NCBI GenBank assembly: GCA_036732565.1
Contig: DAINCF010000107.1
Location: 1 to 16,352, forward strand
Direction: 5' to 3'
Length of the DNA: 16,352 nucleotides
DNA from: JAIVJN01 sp036732565
GTDB taxonomy: Bacteria; Acidobacteriota; Vicinamibacteria; Vicinamibacterales; UBA2999
The notes beneath the pieces are model-generated. The model saw nothing but the letters and a program-made list of their open reading frames with translations. It was not told the origin of the DNA and searched no databases. Shown one piece after another: positions 7,704 to 14,782 of this stretch (positions are counted from its first letter, which is position 1; each line of letters starts with the position of its first letter). The translations under genes and the position numbers were made by a program.

Positions 7704-8258
7704 GTGAACAGGATCAGAATGGCTGTCGTTGGCGCCGTGATCGCGAGCACCCTCAGCTTGCAGGCGGCTCCCGTCATGGCGCAGAGCAGGGACCGCCGCG
7801 ATCGGCAGGAGGATCGCTGGGACCGCCAGGAGGATCGCCGAGATCGTCGAGAGGATCGTCGGGATCGCAACGAGGACCGCCGCGATCGACGCGAAGACCG
7901 GTGGGATCGCCGGGACGACAATCGGGCCGCGCCGCGCGAATGGCGTCGCTACGACTACCGGCACTACGAGCCGGGCTACCGGAGCTACGACGCCTACCGC
8001 TACTACCGCAACGACAATCGTCGCTATCAGCCTCGTCGCCTGGGCCGCAACGATCGCATCTATCGTGGCAGCGACAATCGGTATTACTGCCGACGAGACG
8101 ATGGCACGACCGGTCTGATCGTCGGCGGGATCACGGGTGGCGTGCTCGGCCAGATCATCGCGCCTGAGGACTCCAAGACGTTGGGCGCGATTCTCGGCGC
8201 CGGCGCCGGAGCACTCATCGGACGCAGCATCGACCGCGGTGACGTGGTCTGCCGCTGA
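7704..8258 (+). CDS. Exported glycine-zipper 2TM-like protein with Arg/Asp-rich heptad repeats
   Basis: 184 residues from GTG. A Sec signal peptide spans residues 1-26 (cleavage likely after VMA). Residues 30-74 are about six heptads of the form [RW]DR[QRN]EDR, a nearly pure Arg/Asp/Glu stretch, followed by a Tyr/Arg-rich linker (about 80-128). The C-terminus (134-177) is a glycine zipper, GLIVGGITGGVLGQ then LGAILGAGAGALIGRSID, of the kind annotated as glycine zipper 2TM or Rickettsia 17-kDa-antigen-like. The ending RYYCRRDDGTTGL...IDRGDVVCR matches what I remember of small envelope proteins in proteobacteria. C129 and C183 flank the zipper and could pair. The zipper probably sits in a membrane, likely the outer one, while the charged repeat extends into the periplasm. 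Function is unknown; an envelope-stress role is sometimes suggested for the family. It is divergent from the RTX genes and is followed 3 bases later by the second 112-bp repeat. Confidence 0.85.
   Translation: MNRIRMAVVGAVIASTLSLQAAPVMAQSRDRRDRQEDRWDRQEDRRDRREDRRDRNEDRRDRREDRWDRRDDNRAAPREWRRYDYRHYEPGYRSYDAYRYYRNDNRRYQPRRLGRNDRIYRGSDNRYYCRRDDGTTGLIVGGITGGVLGQIIAPEDSKTLGAILGAGAGALIGRSIDRGDVVCR
7791..7925 (+). repeat. In-frame 21-bp tandem repeats coding for the heptads [RW]DR[QRN]EDR
   Basis: About six degenerate 21-base units inside the glycine-zipper gene. They use GATCG and GACCG for Asp-Arg, so GATC occurs eight times in about 110 bases. Units differ mainly at third codon positions and at residues 1 and 4 of the heptad, so the repeat is old enough to have diverged at DNA level while the protein pattern was kept. 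Confidence 0.8.
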
Positions 8259-8261
8259 CGG

Positions 8262-8373
8262 CTAGTGGAGCGTATCAACAGAATCTCTACCATCTACCGA
8301 GAAGCTCGGTGAGCAGTTTCCCGGCCGTTCCTACGGAACGGCCGGTTGTGTTTTCGACAGTACATCCCACTAG
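8262..8373 (+). repeat. 112-bp dispersed repeat with internal hairpin, copy 2 (MITE/REP-like)
   Basis: Same length and orientation as the copy at 4563-4674. Here the central stem is perfect: CCGGCCGTTCC (8321-8331), loop TAC, GGAACGGCCGG (8335-8345). An extra stem ACCGAG-AAG-CTCGGT lies at about 8296-8310. The plus strand continues TTGTGTTTT after the main stem, so the element could end transcription of the glycine-zipper gene, whose stop is 3 bases upstream of the repeat. The outer CTAGTGG/CCACTAG inverted ends are intact. Confidence 0.87.
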
Positions 8374-8382
8374 GAGGGGATC

Positions 8383-8451
8383 GCCTCCGCGCGCGTATAA
8401 TCAGCCTCGTTCGCCTGCAGCACAGCCACGCTGCGGCTTGCGCGCGGAGGC
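8383..8451 (+). promoter_or_regulatory. 12-bp inverted repeat around the promoter and ribosome-binding site of the aldolase-like gene
   Basis: GCCTCCGCGCGC (8383-8394) and GCGCGCGGAGGC (8440-8451) are perfect reverse complements 45 bases apart. The right arm contains the Shine-Dalgarno GGAGG (8446-8450) of the ATG at 8455. A TATAAT lies between the arms, so a transcript started there would lack the left arm, whereas read-through RNA from upstream would carry both and could hide the ribosome-binding site. The pairing is seen; the consequence is inferred. Confidence 0.5.
8396..8401 (+). promoter_or_regulatory. Candidate -10 box TATAAT for the aldolase-like gene
   Basis: A perfect TATAAT lies 53 bases upstream of the ATG at 8455, in otherwise GC-rich DNA. 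No TTGACA-like box is at 16-18 bases upstream (those bases are GGAGGG-like, just after the 112-bp repeat) and there is no extended TGN. It is a reasonable but incomplete sigma-70 promoter and suggests transcription starts near 8408. Confidence 0.4.
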
Positions 8452-8454
8452 CCC

Positions 8455-9699
8455 ATGACAGCTCACTTCTCGGCGTCGCGACGGACGTTCCTGGCCGCAA
8501 CCGCCGGGGGCGCCGCCTCCCTCTGGGTTCCACAACATGTCAAGGGATACGCAGCGCGCGAGCTGCGCCCACTAGGGGATGAAGCATTGAAGGATGTGGG
8601 CATCTCGAAGTGGGACCTCGATACCCCTGCCCTCTGCGTGGATCTCGACAAGCTCGAGCAGAACATCGCGGTGATGCAGGCGCGGCTGACGAAGAACGGC
8701 ATCGCCTCGCGCCCGCACGCCAAGACCCACAAGTGCGCAGCCATCGCCAAGCTGCAGATGGCCGCCGGCGCGATCGGCATCTGCACTGCCAAGCTGAGCG
8801 AGGCGGAGGCGCTCCATGCGGAGGGCATCGAGAAGATCTGCATGACGACTGGCAATCTATCGCCGCGCAAGATCCGCCGGGCGATGCAGCTCCGCAAGCG
8901 CAACAGCCAGTTCATCCAGGCCGTGGACTTCGACCAGAACGCCCGCGATCTGTCGGACGCGGCGAAAGAGGCAGGTGTCACCGCCGATGTCGTCGTCGAT
9001 GTGGCGGTGGGGACCCGCAGCGGCATTCCCGCGGGAGAGGGTGCCGTCGCGCTCGCGAAGCTGATCGACACGTTGCCCAACCTGCGGCTGCGAGGACTGC
9101 TGTCGTACGACGGCGGTGCGCAGCACGTCAACGGGTTCGCGGCGCGCAAAGAACGGGCGCTCAAAGCGCTCGAAGAGAACGTCCGCACCTACGAGGCGAT
9201 GAAGGCCGCAGGGCTCGACACGGGGATCTTCAGCGGCGGCGGGACGGGCACCTACAGCGTGCAGCACTTGACGCCAGGGTTCTCCGACGTGCAAGTGGGC
9301 AGCTACGTCTTCATGGACATGCAGTATCTCGCCATCGGCAGCGAGGACGGCGATCCGGTCTACCGCGACTTCGCTCCCTCACTCACTGTCGTCGCGACCA
9401 TCGTGAACAACCGCTTTCCAGGACGACTGACGACCGACGCGGGGGCGAAGGCGCTGACGCTCAATGTGCCGCGCGCCGGCGTCGTCGGCGAGCCGGGCAT
9501 GGACTACAACGCCGGCTCCGACGAGTTCGGCGTGATCACTTACACCGAGGCGTCCAAGACCTACAAGATCGGCGACCGGCTCGAGCTGATCGTGCCGCAC
9601 TGCGATCCCGTCGTAAACCTTTACGATCAGATGTACGGCATCCGGAAGGATCGCGTCGAAGTGGTCTGGCCGATCACGGCGAGAGGCAAGTCGCAGTAG
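8455..9699 (+). CDS. Tat-exported D-threonine aldolase / D-serine dehydratase-like PLP enzyme (DSD1 family)
   Basis: 414 residues from ATG with GGAGG 4 bases upstream. The N-terminus ASRRTFLAATAGGAASLWVP carries a twin-arginine motif (SRRTFLA), so the folded, cofactor-loaded enzyme is probably moved to the periplasm. The fold is that of alanine racemase N-terminal (type III PLP): DTPALCVDLDKLEQN, then RPHAKTHKC, where K90 matches the PLP-binding lysine of D-threonine aldolase. The C-terminal DSD-like domain has VPHCDPVVNLYD; H382 and D384 match the metal ligands (His-x-Asp) of D-threonine aldolase, whereas D-serine dehydratase has His-x-Cys. Known members split D-beta-hydroxy-amino acids into glycine and an aldehyde with a divalent metal. 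Substrate here is inferred. It stands alone: the 112-bp repeat lies upstream and its stop is 6 bases from the stop of the convergent antiporter gene. Confidence 0.88.
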   Translation: MTAHFSASRRTFLAATAGGAASLWVPQHVKGYAARELRPLGDEALKDVGISKWDLDTPALCVDLDKLEQNIAVMQARLTKNGIASRPHAKTHKCAAIAKLQMAAGAIGICTAKLSEAEALHAEGIEKICMTTGNLSPRKIRRAMQLRKRNSQFIQAVDFDQNARDLSDAAKEAGVTADVVVDVAVGTRSGIPAGEGAVALAKLIDTLPNLRLRGLLSYDGGAQHVNGFAARKERALKALEENVRTYEAMKAAGLDTGIFSGGGTGTYSVQHLTPGFSDVQVGSYVFMDMQYLAIGSEDGDPVYRDFAPSLTVVATIVNNRFPGRLTTDAGAKALTLNVPRAGVVGEPGMDYNAGSDEFGVITYTEASKTYKIGDRLELIVPHCDPVVNLYDQMYGIRKDRVEVVWPITARGKSQ

Positions 9700-9705
9700 A
9701 TTCCG

Positions 9706-10779
9706 CTACGGGCTGACCGCGAGGAAGAGATATGCGGCTAGCAGCGCGAGATGGACACCGGCCTGCAACAGCGTTGCGCGGCCAGGAACGACCGTGAGCA
9801 CGGCCACTACCGTGCTCAACGCCAGCAGCACGATGTGCGTCGCATCCAGTCCCAACAGCAACGGTCCAGGCAGCCAGATCGACAGGATGGCGATCGCGGG
9901 AATAGTCAAGCCGATGCTCGCCATGGCGGAGCCATAGGCCAGGTTGAGACTGGTCTGAATCTGATCGCGCTTCGCGGCGCGCACGGCCGCGATTGTTTCT
10001 GGCAGCAACACCAGCAGCGCGATGATCACCCCCACGACCGATTGCGGAAGCCCCGCCGCCAACACCACACCTTCAATGGTGGGCGAGACCAATTTCGCGT
10101 CACCGACGACCGCGACCAACGCCACCAGCAGGAGCCCCAGGCTGACCAACGCAGTACGTGTGGACGGCTGTCCGGCATGGTCATCGTCAATGGGCAGGCC
10201 GTCAGCGGTGACCGGCAAGAAGTAGTCGCGATGACGGCCCGTCTGCACGGCGACGAACAGCGCGTACAACGCGAGCGAGGTGACCGCGGCGAACGCAAGC
10301 TGGGCTGAAGAGAACTGCGGCCCCGGTGTAGTGGTCGTGAAGGTGGGCAGCACCAGGCTGAGCGTGGCCAACGTCGTCACCGTGGCCAGCGCGGCGCCCG
10401 CGCCTTCGGCGTTGAACGGAACCACTCGTCGAGGGAGTGTCCCCACCAGCAACGACAATCCGACGATGCCGTTGCACGTGATCATCACTGCTGCGAAGAC
10501 AGTGTCGCGAGCCAGCGACTGCGACTTGTCGCCCCCGCCGAGCATCAACGTAACGATCAACGCCACCTCGATGACGGTGACGGCGACGGCGAGCACCAGC
10601 GAGCCGAACGGCTCGCCGACCCGATGCGCCACGACCTCCGCATGATGCACGGCCGCGAGCACCGCTCCGGCCAACAGGGCCGTCACCACGACCACGAACG
10701 GGCCGGACAACTCGCGTCCCCAGGTCATCGCCAACACCGCGATTGCGACGACGGGAACGACGACCGTCCACGAGACCAT
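9706..10779 (-). CDS. chaA: Calcium (cation)/proton antiporter of the CaCA superfamily, ChaA-like
   Basis: 357 residues from the ATG at 10779; a TTG at 10794 would add five residues (362). Neither start has a clear Shine-Dalgarno, so the start is uncertain. About eleven hydrophobic segments are visible, in two halves. Each half carries an alpha-repeat of the cation exchanger family: GEPFGSLVLAVAVTVIEVAL in the first, and LPETIAAVRAAKRDQIQTSLNLAYGSA.ASIGLTIP in the second, with the key acidic residue in each. A polar loop (about 190-210, DGLPIDDDHAG) separates the halves. E. coli ChaA (366 residues) exports Ca2+, Na+ or K+ in exchange for protons at alkaline pH. The gene follows the isomerase lipoprotein gene with a gap of 7 to 22 bases, so it is the last gene of the operon. 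A link to the calcium-binding RTX proteins nearby is only a thought. Confidence 0.9.
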   Translation of the reverse strand: MVSWTVVVPVVAIAVLAMTWGRELSGPFVVVVTALLAGAVLAAVHHAEVVAHRVGEPFGSLVLAVAVTVIEVALIVTLMLGGGDKSQSLARDTVFAAVMITCNGIVGLSLLVGTLPRRVVPFNAEGAGAALATVTTLATLSLVLPTFTTTTPGPQFSSAQLAFAAVTSLALYALFVAVQTGRHRDYFLPVTADGLPIDDDHAGQPSTRTALVSLGLLLVALVAVVGDAKLVSPTIEGVVLAAGLPQSVVGVIIALLVLLPETIAAVRAAKRDQIQTSLNLAYGSAMASIGLTIPAIAILSIWLPGPLLLGLDATHIVLLALSTVVAVLTVVPGRATLLQAGVHLALLAAYLFLAVSP

Positions 10780-10801
10780 GGGGGAACGGATCAACCGCAG
10801 C

Positions 10802-11890
10802 CTACTTCGCGCCGGGCGCCGCGGGCGTCAAGCTCGGGAGGTTCCCCTGCGACTCGACGAGCCGTCGCGCGAGATAGTTGACCACCACAGCATCGTTGCG
10901 CATCGCGCTGAGGTACGCCGCCCGCAGCAGTTGCTCCCTGCGGCCCCGCAGGGTTTGGGTGATGTTCTCGCGGACTTCGGGCATGCTCGGGTCGCGTTGT
11001 CCGGCGGCTTCTTTCGCCACGAGTAAGATGATGGTGTGGCCGCCGCCGATGCTGACGGTGCTGACCGTGCCCGGCGACGTCTTCAGCGCGGCGTCGCGCA
11101 GCTGCGGCGGAACGCGTTGAAGGGCTGAGACCGGCACGAACCCGAGATCGCCTCCTCGCGGCGCGGTCTGTGGATCCTCAGAGAAGTCGGCGGCGAGCTC
11201 ACTGAAGGCTATACCCGACTTCAAACGCTCCAACAGCATCTTCGCTTTGCCCGCTGCCTCCTGCGGTGTGGTGGCATCGTCGCCCGTCCGATTGGCGATC
11301 TCCTGATCGCGAACCGGCGTCACGACGATCTGCGCGATGTGGTACGCGTCCTCGGTCCGATTGAACTGCGCGCGGTTGGCGGTGAAGAACCCGGTGACGT
11401 CCTGATCGGTGACGGCGATCTTCGACACGATCTCGCGTTCGAGCACCTTCTGGGTGAGCAGATCGCGACGCAACCCGTCGCGCATGTCAGCGGCCGTCAG
11501 GCTGCGTTTGGCCAGCTCCTGCTGAAATCGATCCTCTGGAATGTTCTTCCGGTTCTCGGCGTACGCGGTGTCGAGCTCGGAGTCGGTGACCTCGATCTTC
11601 AGCTCACGCGCTTTCGCGATCAGGAGATCCTGGACGATGAGGTCGTTGAGGATGCCCAGTTTGGCGGCCAGCGCCTCGTCTTCCGCCGGCGCGGCGGCTT
11701 GCACCGAGCGCCGATAGGCCTTCTCGACCTCATCGCGTTTGATCTCACGGCCATCGACGACCGCCCAGGTGTCCGCCGAGACCTGTGGCGGTGCAGTCGG
11801 CGCCTGCCGGCAGCCGCCGGCGAGGCTCGTCAACGCAAGGGCGAACAACAGCGCGGGGCGACAATGGCGCGGGATGATCATCCTTGCCAT
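10802..11890 (-). CDS. SurA/PrsA-type peptidyl-prolyl cis-trans isomerase lipoprotein
   Basis: 362 residues. The N-terminus is a lipoprotein signal: basic start, hydrophobic ALLFALALTSLAGGC, with C27 as the likely lipidated residue. Residues about 40-175 form a helical SurA-N-like chaperone domain (WAVVDGREIKRDEVEKAYR; LGILNDLIVQDLLIAKA). A single parvulin (PpiC) domain spans about 183-296 with the family hallmarks HIAQIVV, FSELAADFSEDPQTAPRGGDLGF and a GHTIILL strand. A charged helix and Pro-rich tail end the protein. Such proteins help secreted or outer-membrane proteins fold in the periplasm. There is one parvulin domain where E. coli SurA has two, and SurA itself is not a lipoprotein, so PrsA-like anchoring with a SurA-like body is the best description. 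The gene is 28 bases downstream of the 313-aa gene and just ahead of chaA. The ribosome-binding site is weak. Confidence 0.9.
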   Translation of the reverse strand: MARMIIPRHCRPALLFALALTSLAGGCRQAPTAPPQVSADTWAVVDGREIKRDEVEKAYRRSVQAAAPAEDEALAAKLGILNDLIVQDLLIAKARELKIEVTDSELDTAYAENRKNIPEDRFQQELAKRSLTAADMRDGLRRDLLTQKVLEREIVSKIAVTDQDVTGFFTANRAQFNRTEDAYHIAQIVVTPVRDQEIANRTGDDATTPQEAAGKAKMLLERLKSGIAFSELAADFSEDPQTAPRGGDLGFVPVSALQRVPPQLRDAALKTSPGTVSTVSIGGGHTIILLVAKEAAGQRDPSMPEVRENITQTLRGRREQLLRAAYLSAMRNDAVVVNYLARRLVESQGNLPSLTPAAPGAK

Positions 11891-11918
11891 TGTACGCCCC
11901 CGCCGATGCGAAAGGGTG

Positions 11919-12860
11919 TCAGTCGCGGCCGCGGAGCACGACGCCGAGACTGCCTACCGGTCGATCTTGACCGCGCGCCTGAACGATCTCGATGCCCGCG
12001 AATTGCCCGGATTGCGGCACCGCTCCGAGCTCGACGCGAAGCTGCATCGGCCGCTGCTCACGCCCACGCAGTTGGATGCGCTGCTCCGCTTGGGGCTCGC
12101 GACCGTAGTCCCCGCGCTCGCCCAACGACAGTCGTGCATCCACACGGATCGGCTCGGCATCGACGGCGTAGGCGAGCTGACGATAGTGCTCTTCGCGCAC
12201 GGCCCTGGCCATGACCGTGAACTCGGCTTCTTCGTCGAACGGATTGCCCACCATGAACGTGACGACGATGGGAAGCTCCGATACGGCGGGGACGACCGAC
12301 AGATTGCGCTGCGCCCAGTGTCGATCTCCTGCTGGATTTGGCGTTGTCGTGTTCGCGAGGTCGAGTTGGTGCGAGACCGAGGCCAGCAGGCACACATGGT
12401 CTGGGGCTGAAGCTGGAATGTGCTTCGTGATGGGCCTCGTCGTGCCCAACGCCTCGCCGCGCGGCGGGACTGGCACGACGTCGACGCCGATCAGGCGTGT
12501 CGGATCCGCGACGAAGCCGGTACTCGGGTCGGCCCACCAGACGGTCACTCGCGCCAGCGACGGACTGTTGCCATCGCCGAAGTTGCGCACGTCGACCGTG
12601 ACGGTCAAGTCCGTACCCGGCGCATACGGAGAGGTATGAATCGACGGGCACAGATAGCCGATGACGCTGGCGGGAAGCGGACGATCTTCGCCGTTGTCCC
12701 CCGAATCGCCAGGGACGGTCGGCGCCCAATAGGGGATGACCAGGAAGGGGCGAGCGTCGACCGGCTGCTTCTCGCCGTGAGACGGATCGTCGGGGCGGCG
12801 ATCGTCGGGATGATGACGATCGCTCGGCCTGCCAGCACGACTCTGTGATTTACGCTGCAT
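11919..12860 (-). CDS. Unknown protein with a CARDB/Ig-like beta domain, no signal peptide
   Basis: 313 residues; ATG is preceded by AGGGAGC at spacing 7. Residues 1-36 are a very polar, low-complexity start (HHPDDRRPDDPSHGEK). Residues about 70-190 look like a CARDB or similar Ig-like domain: DLTVTVDVRNFGDGNSPSLA then VTVWWADP and DHVCLLASVSHQLDLAN, closing with DRHWAQRNLSVV. A second beta-rich region (about 195-310; LPIVVTFMVGNPFDEEAEFTV) is not recognised. No Sec, Tat or lipoprotein signal and no membrane segment is seen, so it is either cytoplasmic or exported by another route. It starts 11 bases after the 609-aa gene ends, so the two are almost certainly co-transcribed and may work together. 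I do not recognise the protein family as a whole. Confidence 0.8.
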   Translation of the reverse strand: MQRKSQSRAGRPSDRHHPDDRRPDDPSHGEKQPVDARPFLVIPYWAPTVPGDSGDNGEDRPLPASVIGYLCPSIHTSPYAPGTDLTVTVDVRNFGDGNSPSLARVTVWWADPSTGFVADPTRLIGVDVVPVPPRGEALGTTRPITKHIPASAPDHVCLLASVSHQLDLANTTTPNPAGDRHWAQRNLSVVPAVSELPIVVTFMVGNPFDEEAEFTVMARAVREEHYRQLAYAVDAEPIRVDARLSLGERGDYGREPQAEQRIQLRGREQRPMQLRVELGAVPQSGQFAGIEIVQARGQDRPVGSLGVVLRGRD

Positions 12861-12871
12861 CGCGGTGCTCC

Positions 12872-14701
12872 CTACGTTTCCAGGTAGCTCAGGACAACCA
12901 CATCGATCGGGTTGTCCGTTATGGATCCACGTGCCTGCCAGCAGGGGTGACGGAAACCACGGTCGGCGTCCAGATCGTGGTTGACCGCCTGCTTCATGCC
13001 CGCCGCGATCTGGCGCCAGACTTCAAGAGAGATTCCCGAGGCTGCTGATTCCATCCCGAACTGACGTCCGTTCATGAACGCGTCCGGCGGGGTCCCAGGC
13101 GGGAATGGGAATGCGCTCGCCGCCGGCTGCTCGGTCCCGGTTGCCGGGTAGCGATAGAGACGATTCGGATTGGGCTCCGTGCGTTGCGGCCAGCTGCCTT
13201 GCGGTACGGCTGGGATCTTGAGGAACTGCTTGTAGCGAGGCCGCCCCAACCGTCCGTCCGGGTAGATCAGGCCATGCGTCGACAGAAAGTCTGCCGCCTT
13301 GTGCAAGCCTTCCCACATCAGACACTGCGCGTCGAACAGATGCCCGATGAGCGCGGTGGTCTGATCGACGTTAGCCGCGTTGTCCAGCTGCGAGGCAGTC
13401 AACCCCTGTGGGAAATCACTCTCGTGCTCCGGACCGACATAGACGCCGTCGGGAAAGGCCTCGTTGAACTTGTCACCGATCTGGTCGGTGAGCGGGCAGC
13501 GTTCCCCGTTCGCCCACTCGACGACACAGTAGAACCAGCCGCCGAGGATGAAGAGCAGGCTGAGGCCGATGGCCTCCCAAAACGCGCCGCACTCCGCCTC
13601 CGTCGAATCCGGCGCGTCGGCGTTGGTCAGGGCATCCGGTTCCTTGGCGCTCTGCGGCGTGAGGCCTGTGCCGCCTGGTCCCGCACCTGGCGCGTCTGGA
13701 ACACCGACGCGCTGAGGCACCGCGGGCACGTGCGCTTCCGTCAGATCGGCGTACAGCCGCGTGAGAAACGGCTCGATCGGCGCCACGGGCGCGGCTGGGA
13801 GCACGAACGTGTCGAGCAGCTCCAGGTGCCGCAGCAGACGCTGGTGGCCCAATTGAAGACTCGGCAGAGCGGGTGTACGACTGGTGTCGTAGGTATTCGT
13901 CAACGACGAGGAGATCAGGTTTTCGAGATCCGCCGGCAAGGTTGGAGCTTCCGACCTGATCTGGTTCGCGATCCCGGTCAGCGAAGGCAGGCCGGGTTGC
14001 CCGGCCGAGAACCAGCTGCCCAACGTGTTGCGCGCGACGCGATCGCGATGGCGATGAGCTCGCCGTGGACCGCCGACGACCTGGCCCAGATACGCCGAGC
14101 CACTCACGTTCGCGCCGTATCCGGAGAGCACGCCCAACGCGAACGCGCTCGAGCGCGAATCGAATGCCTGCGCCCGCACGGTTCTCGCCAAGGCTTCGGT
14201 ACGTCGCGCCAGCATCACGTCGCCCCATGACCACGCGTGCAGCGGCTCGTCCGATTGACGCGGGTGCGGGCGCAGAAAGGTGAACGTATGCACGTCGTTC
14301 TTCAGCGCCTGGATCTGCCCGTTCTTGCTCTTGACCTGCACCAGGAGCGGGTGAATGCTGGCGGCCGCGGTGTTGAAGGCATCGACGGTCAGTGGATTGC
14401 TGGGATCGGCGAGCGCGCGTTCAAGACTCTCGCGAAAGGCGCCCAGTGCGGCGTAGAGCCCCAGTCCCTGCTTCCAGAGCGTGGCGGCGCGTTCGACCAG
14501 CAGCAGCTCGGCTCCGTCAGAGGATGCGTGCGCCACCACGTGATCGAGCAGCGAGCCCAGCATCGCCATGCCGGGGGACTGTGCGGCATCGTCGAGCTGT
14601 CGATCCCGGAGCTGCGCCGTCTGCGGATCCGCGAATGTGCTCTGCGCCAACGTCTCTTGAAACTGCCGTAGCGCGGCAATGTGTGTGCGGTAGTCGACCA
14701 T
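12872..14701 (-). CDS. Protein of unknown function with a single central hydrophobic segment
   Basis: 609 residues; ATG with GAGG 5 bases upstream. No signal peptide. The N-terminal 200 residues look mostly helical (MVDYRTHIAALRQFQETLAQS). A flexible Pro/Gly/Ala-rich stretch lies at about 302-370, followed by a strongly hydrophobic segment (about 374-396, FWEAIGLSLLFILGGWFYCVVEW) that could be one membrane pass. The last 210 residues are polar, with patterns such as TDQIGDKFNEAFPDGVYVGPEHESDFPQG and RHPCWQARGSITDNPIDVVVLSY. Six cysteines are present, C371 to C588. I recognise no catalytic motif. Immediate co-transcription with the 313-aa CARDB-like gene suggests a two-protein unit; the start lies 81 bases after the upstream gene and no clear promoter is visible in that gap. 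Confidence 0.8.
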   Translation of the reverse strand: MVDYRTHIAALRQFQETLAQSTFADPQTAQLRDRQLDDAAQSPGMAMLGSLLDHVVAHASSDGAELLLVERAATLWKQGLGLYAALGAFRESLERALADPSNPLTVDAFNTAAASIHPLLVQVKSKNGQIQALKNDVHTFTFLRPHPRQSDEPLHAWSWGDVMLARRTEALARTVRAQAFDSRSSAFALGVLSGYGANVSGSAYLGQVVGGPRRAHRHRDRVARNTLGSWFSAGQPGLPSLTGIANQIRSEAPTLPADLENLISSSLTNTYDTSRTPALPSLQLGHQRLLRHLELLDTFVLPAAPVAPIEPFLTRLYADLTEAHVPAVPQRVGVPDAPGAGPGGTGLTPQSAKEPDALTNADAPDSTEAECGAFWEAIGLSLLFILGGWFYCVVEWANGERCPLTDQIGDKFNEAFPDGVYVGPEHESDFPQGLTASQLDNAANVDQTTALIGHLFDAQCLMWEGLHKAADFLSTHGLIYPDGRLGRPRYKQFLKIPAVPQGSWPQRTEPNPNRLYRYPATGTEQPAASAFPFPPGTPPDAFMNGRQFGMESAASGISLEVWRQIAAGMKQAVNHDLDADRGFRHPCWQARGSITDNPIDVVVLSYLET

Positions 14702-14782
14702 GGAACCTCGCTCGCTCCGGTGTGTTGAGCCTGGATGGTTAGCACCTAGTGCCGAGGGTGGGCTCAGCGTTTCACCCGTGCC

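Noticed and set aside
7791..7925. Tandem repeats considered as a CRISPR array, iterons or a Dam-site cluster of an origin
   Set aside because: The 21-base period is in frame with heptads in a real gene, there are no spacers, and the many GATC sites follow from Asp-Arg codons.
8567..8574. CCCACTAG, matching the end of the 112-bp repeat, as a third partial copy
   Set aside because: Only eight bases match, within the coding part of the aldolase-like gene; chance is enough to explain it.
8610..9716. 368-codon plus-strand frame overlapping the aldolase-like gene
   Set aside because: Runs in another frame of a gene with catalytic motifs; the product is low-complexity Arg-rich sequence.
13184..14230. 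348-codon plus-strand frame opposite the 609-aa gene
   Set aside because: Although the 609-aa protein is unknown, its minus-strand frame has a good ribosome-binding site, a sensible hydrophobic segment and tight operon spacing; the opposite frame has none of these.
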